Below are positions 17,437 through 25,515 of a stretch of 42,799 nt of DNA, piece after piece (position 1 is the stretch's first letter; every line of letters begins with the position of its first letter). A program made the translations under genes and the position numbers. Location: NCBI GenBank assembly GCA_028284725.1, contig JANQRD010000155.1:1-42799 (forward strand). The letters run 5' to 3'. The notes under the pieces were generated by a model, which saw only the letters and a list, made by a program, of their open reading frames with translations, was not told the DNA's origin and searched no databases. The DNA is from Allomuricauda sp. (GTDB lineage Bacteria; Bacteroidota; Bacteroidia; Flavobacteriales; Flavobacteriaceae).

Positions 17437-17897
17437 AACTGTTTCATCGAAACTCCATATGATGAAATCGACACTTGGTTTTATGGTTAATCAAATAAAA
17501 TTCAACATCTGATTTCAATCATCTTTCTATTCTCCCAATTTAGATTTTTAGGAGGAAATCGGAAACATCGTTTTGCATTGATTTTCTTACAATTTGTAAG
17601 GCATCTACAGCGATAAATGACGGTCTGCATGTCTTAAAATTTGACATTTGATTTGACTGGTTGATTCAACCATGGTTTCCATCAAATCAAAACACTTATT
17701 CATTGAATTAGGAATTCCCACCTGTTATATTCCTTTTACATTCATAGTTAAAAACAATTAGAGTTGTTGGCAGGAAAAACCAATATTTCCTCACCCTATG
17801 CACTGGATAAAATAAGAAAGGTGAAGAGCCTTAAAAAATGCCCTCATTTATCAAGCCAAAAGATATATTCCCATTCCAACTACGCAAAACTTGGGTT
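17437..17897. other. 461-bp intergenic region before the redox cluster
   Basis: There is no ORF of note and no TACGTA motif. It begins with a 7-bp hairpin after cobA (TTTCATC / GATGAAA, about 17444-17469, no T tract) and contains the nested inverted repeats annotated separately at 17647-17691. The length and the symmetric structure suggest regulation separate from the NarL-like sites. Confidence 0.5.
17647..17691. promoter_or_regulatory. Nested inverted repeats upstream of the redox cluster
   Basis: The outer arms TTTGATTTGA (17647-17656) and TCAAATCAAA (17682-17691) are perfect 10-bp complements. Between them sits a second perfect palindrome, TGGTTGA-T-TCAACCA (17658-17672). It could be two operators, a cruciform or an RNA structure. 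It lies 206 bp before the likely start of the next gene. Confidence 0.6.
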
Positions 17898-18713
17898 ATG
17901 AAAAAAATCAAGGAACAACCATTTATAAAGTCTTTATTTTTTTTGATTACGTTATCAGTAATATCATGTGGTGGGGTGCCTGAAACAACAATTTCCGAAG
18001 AGAAAGCTTTTTCAGTTGAAGAGGTACTTGAAATGGTATCCACACAAAATGACATAACACGCACCCTCTATACAAAAGCTATTGTAGACAAAGGTAAAGC
18101 ACAGGGAATGCGATTTGATGAAGATTGGCGGAAAGATAGAATAGAAGCAGGTCCTTTACCAGCTTTATTCCTACGAGGAATCTCGAACAGCATTCGAAGG
18201 GGGCCTGTGCCACTAGGATTGTATCTGGGTTCGGATTTTCCGGTAAATAATGCCAACAAGTTTGAAGGAAAACAATCCGCACTATTTGAAAAAATAAAAA
18301 AAGATCAAAAGCCCCAATTTTTTTATGACGAATCACAACAACTACACACCGCAATGTTTGCGGATATCGCTGTTGCAAATGCCTGTGTAACTTGTCATAA
18401 CGAACATTCTCAAACCGCGAAGACCGACTGGAAACTAGGTGATGTTATGGGAGCTACAACTTGGCAATATCCCAAGGATTCATTGAGCTATAAAGATGCC
18501 ATTGATGTGTTGAATGCATATTCAAAAGGAACAATTGATATTTATATTGAATACCTCAACGAAGTAGCTGAATTCAAAGAAAGTGAAAAACCCATTATAG
18601 GAGAAAGATGGCCCGAAGAGGGCAATTACTTGCCAACAGCTGAAGTATTTCTTGATAGTGTAAATAAACTATCATCCTATCAAACCCTGAAGATTTTAGT
18701 GGGTGACAAGTAA
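17898..18713 (+). CDS. DUF3365-type heme lipoprotein
   Basis: An upstream ATG at 17838 exists, but the ATG at 17898 gives a clean lipoprotein signal (MKKIKEQPF, hydrophobic core, SVISCGG), so I use it; 271 residues. The domain resembles DUF3365/Tll0287-like periplasmic sensors (RTLYTKAIVDKGKAQGMRFDEDWR, RRGPVPLGLYL) and carries one covalent heme motif, Cys163-x2-Cys166-His167 (ACVTCHNEH), followed by KTDWKLGDVMGATTWQ. It is probably anchored in the envelope facing the periplasm. As first gene of the redox cluster it may be the terminal electron acceptor, a redox sensor or the catalytic partner of the pentaheme cytochrome. The function is not known. Confidence 0.85.
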   Translation: MKKIKEQPFIKSLFFLITLSVISCGGVPETTISEEKAFSVEEVLEMVSTQNDITRTLYTKAIVDKGKAQGMRFDEDWRKDRIEAGPLPALFLRGISNSIRRGPVPLGLYLGSDFPVNNANKFEGKQSALFEKIKKDQKPQFFYDESQQLHTAMFADIAVANACVTCHNEHSQTAKTDWKLGDVMGATTWQYPKDSLSYKDAIDVLNAYSKGTIDIYIEYLNEVAEFKESEKPIIGERWPEEGNYLPTAEVFLDSVNKLSSYQTLKILVGDK

Positions 18714-18790
18714 TGGTACAGAGATTATTCGGGGAATGATTGAAGGGATAGGGTACCCGGTTCATTTTAACAACTAACAGGATTATATCC

Positions 18791-19273
18791 GTGAAAAATA
18801 AGATCAATTATTCATCCTATGTAGGACTCGTATTGTTGATTCTTTTTTTTCTTCAGTTTTTTTTGGATTGGAAATGGGATTGGTTGGCAAAAATGCAAAA
18901 CAATGAATACTACAAAAGATGGTCTGGTTTGGGGTTGGCATTTTTTATATCGTTTCAGTGGGTTTTAACATTTAGTAGGATAATAAAAAAGTTTAGGCCA
19001 AAGTCACAGAAAATGGCAGTATTCCACAAATGGGTCGGGGCAACAAGCCCATTGATGTTTTATTCGCATAGCATGATCATGGGGTATGGTTATTTGGCAC
19101 TACTTTCCTACGTATTTCTTGCAAATGCATTTATGGGTTATGCTAACCTGGATGTTATCAAAAGTAATAATGAAATAGTCTTTAAAGCATGGATGATTTC
19201 CCACGTTGCATTTTCTGTCATCATAACCATACTGATGTTTTTCCATATTGGAATGGTGTTTTACTATAAATAA
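18791..19273 (+). CDS. Four-helix di-heme membrane cytochrome b (ferric-reductase-like)
   Basis: 160 residues, GTG start (no in-frame ATG before the first helix). Four membrane helices lie at about 10-26, 46-64, 83-115 and 135-157. Four His occur as two pairs with identical spacing: His79/His93 and His138/His152, each H-x13-H. That is the spacing used by ferric reductase/NOX-type cytochromes to hold two stacked b hemes. It would pass electrons across the inner membrane. The next gene encodes the FAD/2Fe-2S reductase that such a cytochrome needs on the cytosolic side. No family name is certain, and it is shorter than full ferric reductases, whose flavin domain is fused. Confidence 0.8.
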   Translation: MKNKINYSSYVGLVLLILFFLQFFLDWKWDWLAKMQNNEYYKRWSGLGLAFFISFQWVLTFSRIIKKFRPKSQKMAVFHKWVGATSPLMFYSHSMIMGYGYLALLSYVFLANAFMGYANLDVIKSNNEIVFKAWMISHVAFSVIITILMFFHIGMVFYYK

Positions 19274-19286
19274 TAATTGTTGTGCA

Positions 19287-20315
19287 ATGAAATTAATTGT
19301 AAAAGATATAATAGAAGAGACTCAAGACACTTTAAGCATTTGCTTTAAAAATGGCTCCATCTTTAATAAACTATCTTATCATCCAGGGCAATTTTTGACT
19401 TTAAAAGTGGACATTAATGGTCAAATGCATAAAAGAGCCTATTCTTTTAGCAGTTCTCCAACAGAAGATAAAGACCTGAAAATCACAATCAAAAAGATAG
19501 AAAATGGACTGGTATCCAATTACTTACATGAAAATTTAAGGATAGGACAAAAGGTGAGTGTTGATAAGCCAACCGGAAGTTTTTTTGTTAAGCCTAAAAA
19601 AGATGCTAAAAAGCAATATGTCTTTTTTGCAGGGGGAAGTGGAATTACCCCGATTTTTTCCATTATTAAATCCTTGCTGGCAAAAGAACAAAAATCAAAA
19701 ATCTTGCTTGTATATGCCAATCAAACCAATGACTCCATCATTTTTCTCAGGACTTTAGAAACCATGGCGGAGAAATATGACGCGTCTTTTTTTGTGGAAC
19801 ATGTTATCGCGACAAACAATAAGACGGCCGATAACTACCACTCCGGGTTGATATCCGACGAACTGTTGTCCAAAATATTCGCAAAACACCAACTGTGTTT
19901 TTCCCATCACATATATATGATTTGTGGCCCACTGGGATACATAGAAAAAACAAAAGAACTGTTACGATCCAAAGGGGTAAATCCAAAAAAAATCAAGGTA
20001 GAAGTCTTTAAAAGTCCCAAGGTGACAACGATTGACAAGGACTTGGTAAGCAATGTAACCGTAACATACAATGGGCAATCATATAGGTTGGAAGTGCCAG
20101 GCAACAAATCAATTTTACAAGCTGCTATCGGCAATAATATTATGTTGCCCTACACCTGTAGAGCAGGCATGTGCATTTCATGTAAGGCTTTGTGTGTCTC
20201 GGGAGAAGTAAAAATGACAGAGGGTCATTTCTTAGAGCAGGAAGAATTAGATGCAGGCATGGTACTGACATGTATTAGTTATCCAATCACTGAAAATATT
20301 GAACTAGCATATTAA
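19287..20315 (+). CDS. FAD/NAD(P)H reductase with C-terminal plant-type 2Fe-2S domain
   Basis: The upstream ATG at 19248 lies inside the previous gene; the ATG at 19287 begins the conserved fold (MKLIVKDIIEETQDTLSI), giving 342 residues. An FAD-binding barrel (HPGQFLTLKV, KRAYSFSSSP) is followed by a nucleotide-binding domain (FFAGGSGITPIFSIIKSLL, YMICGPLGYI) and a ferredoxin domain with Cys291, Cys296, Cys299 and Cys329 (CRAGMCISCK ... LTCISYP). The layout matches PaaE/HCP-reductase/phenol hydroxylase reductase proteins. There is no signal peptide, so it is cytosolic. In context it should feed electrons from NAD(P)H to the membrane cytochrome b encoded just before it; this is inference. Confidence 0.93.
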   Translation: MKLIVKDIIEETQDTLSICFKNGSIFNKLSYHPGQFLTLKVDINGQMHKRAYSFSSSPTEDKDLKITIKKIENGLVSNYLHENLRIGQKVSVDKPTGSFFVKPKKDAKKQYVFFAGGSGITPIFSIIKSLLAKEQKSKILLVYANQTNDSIIFLRTLETMAEKYDASFFVEHVIATNNKTADNYHSGLISDELLSKIFAKHQLCFSHHIYMICGPLGYIEKTKELLRSKGVNPKKIKVEVFKSPKVTTIDKDLVSNVTVTYNGQSYRLEVPGNKSILQAAIGNNIMLPYTCRAGMCISCKALCVSGEVKMTEGHFLEQEELDAGMVLTCISYPITENIELAY

Positions 20316-20316
20316 C

Positions 20317-21030
20317 ATGTTCAAGATCAGTGCAATACGAAGAAGACAGTTTTTCGGAATTTTAATAGGATTGGTCGTTGGTGCCTCCCTTATTGCATTT
20401 CTGACTTTAGATCCGTCTAAAGAATATATCTCTTTGGGGCCCATGAACTCTGGTCACAACAACTTGTCCTGTATCACGTGTCATACCGATGCAAGGGGAA
20501 ATCTATCACAGCAGATCCAATCAAACATCTCCTATGTTTTTGGTGCAAGAAAACAAAATGTTGACTTCGGAACACAAGATGTAACCCCAGAAAATTGCCT
20601 TCAGTGCCATGATAGGCCAAACGATAGGCACCCCACTCATCGTTTTTTAGAGCCACGTTTTTCGGAAGTAATCAAACAAATAAATACTACTACATGTATT
20701 ACCTGTCACTCTGAGCACCATGGAAAAAGGGTGACCATTAGGCCCGTGAATTATTGTATGAATTGCCATACAGATTTAGTTGTGGAAAAAGACCCTTTGG
20801 ACATCTCACATGAACAGTTAATAACAAAAGAAGAGTGGTTTACCTGCATTCAATGTCATGATTTTCATGGAAATCACAGATATAAGGTCGCAGATAGACT
20901 AAAGGATACCATCCCTATAGTCAAGATCAATGCATATCTCGAAGGAGGTACAGATCCATTTGGCGATAACAAAAAATATACAGGTCTATCCGAACCCGAA
21001 TGGTTGAAACAGTTTACCGAAACAAAGTAA
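20317..21030 (+). CDS. Membrane-anchored pentaheme cytochrome c
   Basis: 237 residues. An N-terminal uncleaved anchor (RRRQFFGILIGLVVGASLIAF) is followed by a periplasmic domain with five CxxCH heme motifs: CITCH 52-56, CLQCH 94-98, CITCH 127-131, CMNCH 147-151 and CIQCH 177-181. Additional His residues (PTHRF, SEHHGKR, SHEQL, DFHGNH) could be distal ligands. It resembles NapC/NrfH-like or cytochrome c3-family carriers, with one heme more than NapC. The start lies 1 bp after the reductase stop, so they form an operon. It probably takes electrons from the membrane cytochrome b. No periplasmic nitrate or nitrite reductase is encoded nearby, so its final acceptor is unknown. Confidence 0.92.
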   Translation: MFKISAIRRRQFFGILIGLVVGASLIAFLTLDPSKEYISLGPMNSGHNNLSCITCHTDARGNLSQQIQSNISYVFGARKQNVDFGTQDVTPENCLQCHDRPNDRHPTHRFLEPRFSEVIKQINTTTCITCHSEHHGKRVTIRPVNYCMNCHTDLVVEKDPLDISHEQLITKEEWFTCIQCHDFHGNHRYKVADRLKDTIPIVKINAYLEGGTDPFGDNKKYTGLSEPEWLKQFTETK

Positions 21031-21180
21031 TACGAACATATAAAGTTCCCTCATGGAGGTAGAATATTCAAATAAATCAATATAAGTGCATTCTAAAAAA
21101 ATCAAGATTCTTAAAAATTCACCATTGTTTTTTCCAAAGTCTCCATTTTTTGACGGTGTAAATTCTTTTACAAACAAAAA

Positions 21181-21244
21181 TACGTATATCGGCGCATTTA
21201 ATTTATAACTAAGTATTAATACGTAAGTAAAATACGTATGTTTG
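21181..21244 (+). promoter_or_regulatory. nrtA promoter region with 16-bp inverted repeat and consensus -7 box
   Basis: The 16-mer TAAGTATTAATACGTA (21210-21225) is a two-mismatch version of the nirB site. Further TACGTA half-sites lie at 21181-21186 and 21233-21238. A perfect -7 element TATGTTTG (21237-21244) has its centre 23 bp from the 16-mer centre. Since the -7 box covers the ATG at 21238, that ATG cannot be the real start of nrtA. Confidence 0.75.
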
Positions 21245-21276
21245 CTTTAACTATGCAACTCTTAAAAAGGTATACT

Positions 21277-22662
21277 ATGAAATCTATTGTAACAAAAATT
21301 CTAAGTCTCTTTCTTCTATTCATTGTAGCAGCTTGTGGGGGAAAAGCAGAGAAAAAAACAAAAGAAACAGCTCAAGCCAACATTCCGGACAGCTCCCTGG
21401 AAATAGAAAAGCCTCAGTTAACATTTGGCTTTATAAAGTTGACGGATATGGCACCCTTGGCCATTGCAAAGGAAAAAGGGTTTTTTGAAGATGAAGGCCT
21501 GTTTGTTTCCGTAGAGGCTCAATCCAACTGGAAAAATGTTTTGGACCGTGTAATCGACGGACAACTTGATGGATCTCACATGCTAGCTGGACAGCCCATT
21601 GCAGCTGGCGCCGGATTTGGAAGGCAGGCTGAATTGGTTACCCCCTTTTCCATGGATTTAAATGGAAATGGAATTACGGTATCCAATGATGTATGGTCCA
21701 AAATGAAACCCAATGTACCAAAGGGCGCTGACGGCAAACCTATACATCCTATAAAAGCTGACGCCCTTAAACCAGTAATCTCGGCATACAAAAACAGTGG
21801 AAAACCATTTAAGATGGGCATGGTGTTCCCAGTATCCACACACAATTATGAAATCCGTTATTGGTTGGCTGCTGCAGGAATACACCCTGGCATGTACACC
21901 GCAGATAATGTACAAGGCCAAATCGATGCCGAAGTGTTGTTATCGGTGACCCCACCGCCACAAATGCCGGCAACCTTGGAAGCTGGAACCATTTATGGGT
22001 ACTGCGTAGGTGAGCCTTGGAACCAGCAAGCTGTATTTAAAGGTATTGGTGTGCCAGTAACCACCAACTATGACATCTGGAAAAACAATCCAGAGAAAGT
22101 ATTCGTGATGACCAAAAAGTTTATTGAAGAAAATCCGAATACAGCTATTGCAGTGACCAAAGCATTGATTCGCGCTGGTAAATGGTTGGATGAGCCAAAT
22201 AATCGTGCAGAAGCAGTTAAGATTCTTTCCATGCCTCAATACGTAGGTGCTGACGAAGTTGTTTTGGCCAACTCCATGACCGGAACCTTTGAGTTTGAAA
22301 AGGGCGACAAGCGTTCTATGCCAGATTTTAATGTATTCTACAAGTACAACGCCACCTATCCTTTCTATTCCGATGGTATTTGGTTCTTGACCCAAATGCG
22401 CAGATGGGGCCAGATTCCTGAAGCAAAGCCCGCTGCTTGGTATGAGGAAACCATCAAAGATATTTACCGTCCCGATATCTGGAAAAAAGCTGCCGAGCTA
22501 TTGGTTGCCGAAGGTCACATTCCTGCTACAGACATTCCAGTTACCGATGGTTACAAGCCAGCTACTTCAGATTTCATTGATGGTAATACCTATGACGCCA
22601 AAGATCCGATAGGTTACATCAACAGTTTTGAAATTGGAAACAAAGACAATTCCTCCCTATAA
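21277..22662 (+). CDS. nrtA: NrtA/CmpA-type nitrate-binding lipoprotein of the ABC importer
   Basis: 461 residues from the ATG at 21277; the ATG at 21238 lies inside the promoter. The signal (MKSIVTKIL ... FIVAACGG) has lipobox VAAC, so it is a lipoprotein in the periplasm. The NMT1/CmpA/NrtA fold follows: [74 protein letters not shown] and [19 protein letters not shown]. These match nitrate/nitrite or bicarbonate binding proteins of this family; nitrate is favoured by the neighbours. It is first gene of nrtA-nrtB-ATPase-ATPase-porin, with small gaps throughout. Confidence 0.94.
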   Translation: MKSIVTKILSLFLLFIVAACGGKAEKKTKETAQANIPDSSLEIEKPQLTFGFIKLTDMAPLAIAKEKGFFEDEGLFVSVEAQSNWKNVLDRVIDGQLDGSHMLAGQPIAAGAGFGRQAELVTPFSMDLNGNGITVSNDVWSKMKPNVPKGADGKPIHPIKADALKPVISAYKNSGKPFKMGMVFPVSTHNYEIRYWLAAAGIHPGMYTADNVQGQIDAEVLLSVTPPPQMPATLEAGTIYGYCVGEPWNQQAVFKGIGVPVTTNYDIWKNNPEKVFVMTKKFIEENPNTAIAVTKALIRAGKWLDEPNNRAEAVKILSMPQYVGADEVVLANSMTGTFEFEKGDKRSMPDFNVFYKYNATYPFYSDGIWFLTQMRRWGQIPEAKPAAWYEETIKDIYRPDIWKKAAELLVAEGHIPATDIPVTDGYKPATSDFIDGNTYDAKDPIGYINSFEIGNKDNSSL

Positions 22663-22683
22663 AACACGGTAAAAATTACAATC

Positions 22684-23790
22684 ATGAAGCAAAGTGTAAC
22701 CGTAAACAAAACACAAGAACTGAAATTGGCCAATGCTATGAAAGCAGTACTGTCCAAATTCAAGATCAAGACCCCAAAGTTTGATATCAAAACCTTGGTA
22801 AGAAAAATCATAGTGCCTCTTGTTTCCATCTTGCTTTTCATTGGGCTATGGCACGTGGGTGCGAAGGCGCTGTACAATGTTGAAGCGGATTATAAGATTC
22901 AAAAAGCCCTGGCAGATCAGGGTCAAGAAGCTGCCGATGCCATGGCTACGTGCATCGCTTCCGGGGATATCAGTTGCCAGCCCAACACGTTGCCTTCACC
23001 CGCACAGGTGTGGGAATCTTTTAATACGCTTATTGCCGACCACAAAGTAATCAGTGCTGACAAACTGGCCTTTAAGGAAAAAACAGCGGCTTTAAATGAA
23101 AAGCGCGTTGCCGAAGGGAAAGACCCTATCACCTATACCGGGAGGCCCTCTTTTGTGGATCAAATATTCACCAGTTTAAAAACAGTCTTTGCGGGATTCA
23201 TATTGGCGTTTTTGATTGCGGTACCAATAGGAATCGTAATTGGCTTGAGTGAAACATTACGTAATTCCTTCAATTGGTTGATTCAGGTATTCAAGCCAGT
23301 TTCGCCCGTGGTTTGGCTGCTGCTGGTTTTCATGATTGTAAAAACTATGACCAAAGATTCGAACCAGGATAGCGCCTTTATTATATCCTTCATTAGTGTC
23401 GGCCTATGTGCCATGTGGGCAACCCTGGTTAACACGGCTATGGGAGTTTCGTCCGTGGACAAAGATTACATCAATGTTGCCAAAGTATTGAGATTAGGTC
23501 CGCTGCAAAAAGTATTCAAGGTGATTTTACCCTCATCCCTGCCCTTAATTTTTACAGGTTTGCGAATAACACTGTCGGTTGCCTGGATGGTATTGATTGC
23601 TATTGAACTTTTGGCACAAAGCCCCGGCTTGGGATCCTTTGTTTGGGAAGAATTCCAGAATGGTGCTAATGATTCAAACTCTAAAATCATTGTGGCCATG
23701 TTTGTCATCGGAATCATTGGGTTTCTACTTGACCGTATCATGTTGACCATTCAGAATATGGTATCCTTCAATAAAAATGCTACCGCTTAA
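22684..23790 (+). CDS. nrtB: NrtB-type ABC permease
   Basis: 368 residues. A cytosolic start precedes a first TM helix (IIVPLVSILLFIGLWHVGA), then a long periplasmic loop of about 100 residues, then a BPD permease domain with helices at about 165-190, 205-225, 235-255, 285-310 and 335-355. The ATPase-coupling EAA-like loop is at VDKDYINVAKVLRLGPLQKVFKVILPSSLP. It is longer than cyanobacterial NrtB because of the loop (LPSPAQVWESFNTLI region). It imports nitrate together with the two ATPases. It starts 21 bp after nrtA. Confidence 0.94.
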   Translation: MKQSVTVNKTQELKLANAMKAVLSKFKIKTPKFDIKTLVRKIIVPLVSILLFIGLWHVGAKALYNVEADYKIQKALADQGQEAADAMATCIASGDISCQPNTLPSPAQVWESFNTLIADHKVISADKLAFKEKTAALNEKRVAEGKDPITYTGRPSFVDQIFTSLKTVFAGFILAFLIAVPIGIVIGLSETLRNSFNWLIQVFKPVSPVVWLLLVFMIVKTMTKDSNQDSAFIISFISVGLCAMWATLVNTAMGVSSVDKDYINVAKVLRLGPLQKVFKVILPSSLPLIFTGLRITLSVAWMVLIAIELLAQSPGLGSFVWEEFQNGANDSNSKIIVAMFVIGIIGFLLDRIMLTIQNMVSFNKNATA

Positions 23791-23801
23791 AATTTGAAGT
23801 T

Positions 23802-24641
23802 ATGGCGTATTTGGAACTGAAAAATGTGAACAAAACCTATGGAGAAGGAAAAAATGCCACTAAGGTATTGACCGACATCAACCTCACTATAAAAGAAGGT
23901 GAATTTGTAGCTATTGTAGGTTTTACAGGAAGTGGGAAGACCACATTGGTCAATCTAATCAACGGATTGTTGAAACCTACCAGTGGTGAGGTGCTTTTTA
24001 AAGGGGAGCTGGTAGTGGACACAAGCCATGAGCGCGGGGTGATTTTTCAAAATTATTCCTTGTTGCCCTGGTTGAGTGTTGGACAAAATGTGGCGATGGC
24101 CGTCAAGGAAGCGTTTCCCAATGAGAAAAAGAAATTCATCAAAGAGCGCGTCGCACAATATGTAGAGATGGTGAATTTATCTCCGGCCATCAATAAAAGG
24201 CCCAAAGAATTATCTGGGGGAATGCGCCAGCGTGTGGCGGTGGCTCGAGCTTTGGCAATGAATCCAGAGATGATCATCATGGATGAACCTTTGGGCGCTT
24301 TGGATGCTTTGACACGTGGAAACCTTCAGGATGAAATCTTGAAGATATGGAGCAAGGACAAACGAACCGCTTTGCTCATTACCAACGATGTCGATGAAGG
24401 CATCTATATGGCTGACCGTATCATTCCTCTAAGACCTGGACCCAAGGCTACGTTGGGGCCAGAGTTCAAAATTGACATTAAAAGACCAAGGGACAAAACT
24501 GAATTAAACGACAATCCTGTTTATAAAAAAACCCGAAACGCAATCATAGAATATTTAATGGGTATAGGAGAGGAGCGTAAAGCAACATCCAAAGAAGTCT
24601 ATGAATTGCCCGAATTGGCGCCAAAAAATTTTGTTGCCTAA
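23802..24641 (+). CDS. ABC nitrate importer ATPase 1
   Basis: 279 residues. Walker A is at 40-48 (GFTGSGKTT), the Q-loop is in VIFQNYSLLPWLS, the signature is LSGGMRQRVAVARA, Walker B is MIIMDEPLGALDALTR, and the switch position reads LLITNDVDEG, with Asn in place of the usual His. The missing switch His suggests this ATPase site may be catalytically weak, paired with the canonical site of the second ATPase. It is NrtD-like in length, without the NrtA-like C-terminal domain of cyanobacterial NrtC. It lies 11 bp after nrtB. Confidence 0.93.
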   Translation: MAYLELKNVNKTYGEGKNATKVLTDINLTIKEGEFVAIVGFTGSGKTTLVNLINGLLKPTSGEVLFKGELVVDTSHERGVIFQNYSLLPWLSVGQNVAMAVKEAFPNEKKKFIKERVAQYVEMVNLSPAINKRPKELSGGMRQRVAVARALAMNPEMIIMDEPLGALDALTRGNLQDEILKIWSKDKRTALLITNDVDEGIYMADRIIPLRPGPKATLGPEFKIDIKRPRDKTELNDNPVYKKTRNAIIEYLMGIGEERKATSKEVYELPELAPKNFVA

Positions 24642-24655
24642 AAAAACAAGCTATC

Positions 24656-25483
24656 ATGGTAGTAGAAGAAATCACAGCAAAAGAAACACACGAAAACGGT
24701 ATTTCATTTCCTTCCGATAAGATCATGTTGGACCTTAAGGACTTGAAGAAGGTGTATCCAACCCCAAAGGGCGACTATGTGGTATTGGAGCATCTGAATC
24801 TTCAGATTCTAAAGGAAGAGTTTGTAACCATAATTGGCCATTCCGGATGTGGAAAAACAACCATGCTATCCATGATTGCAGGTTTAAACCCGATTTCAGG
24901 AGGAAACATTGCAGTACTTGGAAATCCCATTAAAGGACCAGGGCCAGACAGGGGTGTCATCTTTCAAGCACCAAGCTTGATGCCCTGGATGAGTGCATTG
25001 CAAAACGTATTGCTGGGCGTAAATCGAGTATTTCCACATGCCAGCAAGGCCGAGCGCAAAGATATTGCGAAGTACTATTTGCACAAGGTGGGTCTCGAAG
25101 GGGCTTTCGATAAAAAAGCCAATGAACTCTCGCAAGGGATGCAACAACGGGTCGGTATTGCCCGTGCTTTTGCCATAAAGCCCAAGGTACTGTTACTCGA
25201 TGAACCCTTCGGGATGTTGGATTCACTTACAAGAGGAGAACTTCAAGATATTCTTATTGAAATCTGGAACAAGGAAAAAATTACGGCGGTTATGATTACG
25301 CACGATGTCGATGAGGCTATTTTCCTGGCCGACCGTGTAGTAATGATGACCAGCGGCCCAAGGGCCAAAATTGGGGATGTTCTAAAAATAAACTTTGAAC
25401 GTCCGCGAACAAGGAAAGCGGTATTGGAGCATGACGATTACTACAAATACCGCAAACATCTCATCGACTTTTTAGAACATTAA
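24656..25483 (+). CDS. ABC nitrate importer ATPase 2
   Basis: 275 residues. Motifs are Walker A GHSGCGKTT, Q-loop VIFQAPSLMPWMS, signature LSQGMQQRVGIARA (Gln in place of the usual second Gly), Walker B VLLLDEPFGMLDSLTR, and the normal switch His in VMITHDVDEA. With ATPase 1 it makes a heterodimer: one protein has an altered signature and the other an altered switch residue. In such a pair, one composite site may be canonical and the other degenerate. An N-terminal extension of about 20 residues precedes the domain. It starts 14 bp after ATPase 1. Confidence 0.93.
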   Translation: MVVEEITAKETHENGISFPSDKIMLDLKDLKKVYPTPKGDYVVLEHLNLQILKEEFVTIIGHSGCGKTTMLSMIAGLNPISGGNIAVLGNPIKGPGPDRGVIFQAPSLMPWMSALQNVLLGVNRVFPHASKAERKDIAKYYLHKVGLEGAFDKKANELSQGMQQRVGIARAFAIKPKVLLLDEPFGMLDSLTRGELQDILIEIWNKEKITAVMITHDVDEAIFLADRVVMMTSGPRAKIGDVLKINFERPRTRKAVLEHDDYYKYRKHLIDFLEH

Positions 25484-25515
25484 AACAACGAATAATCAAC
25501 GTAAAGTTTTACACT

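Noticed and set aside
20317..21030. NrfH/NapC partner of a periplasmic nitrate or nitrite reductase
   Set aside because: No NrfA, NapA or other periplasmic reductase is encoded in the window, and the protein has five heme motifs where NapC has four; I keep it as a cytochrome with unknown acceptor.
21238..21276. nrtA start at the first in-frame ATG (21238)
   Set aside because: That ATG lies inside the -7 box and TACGTA half-site; the ATG at 21277 begins a proper lipoprotein signal.
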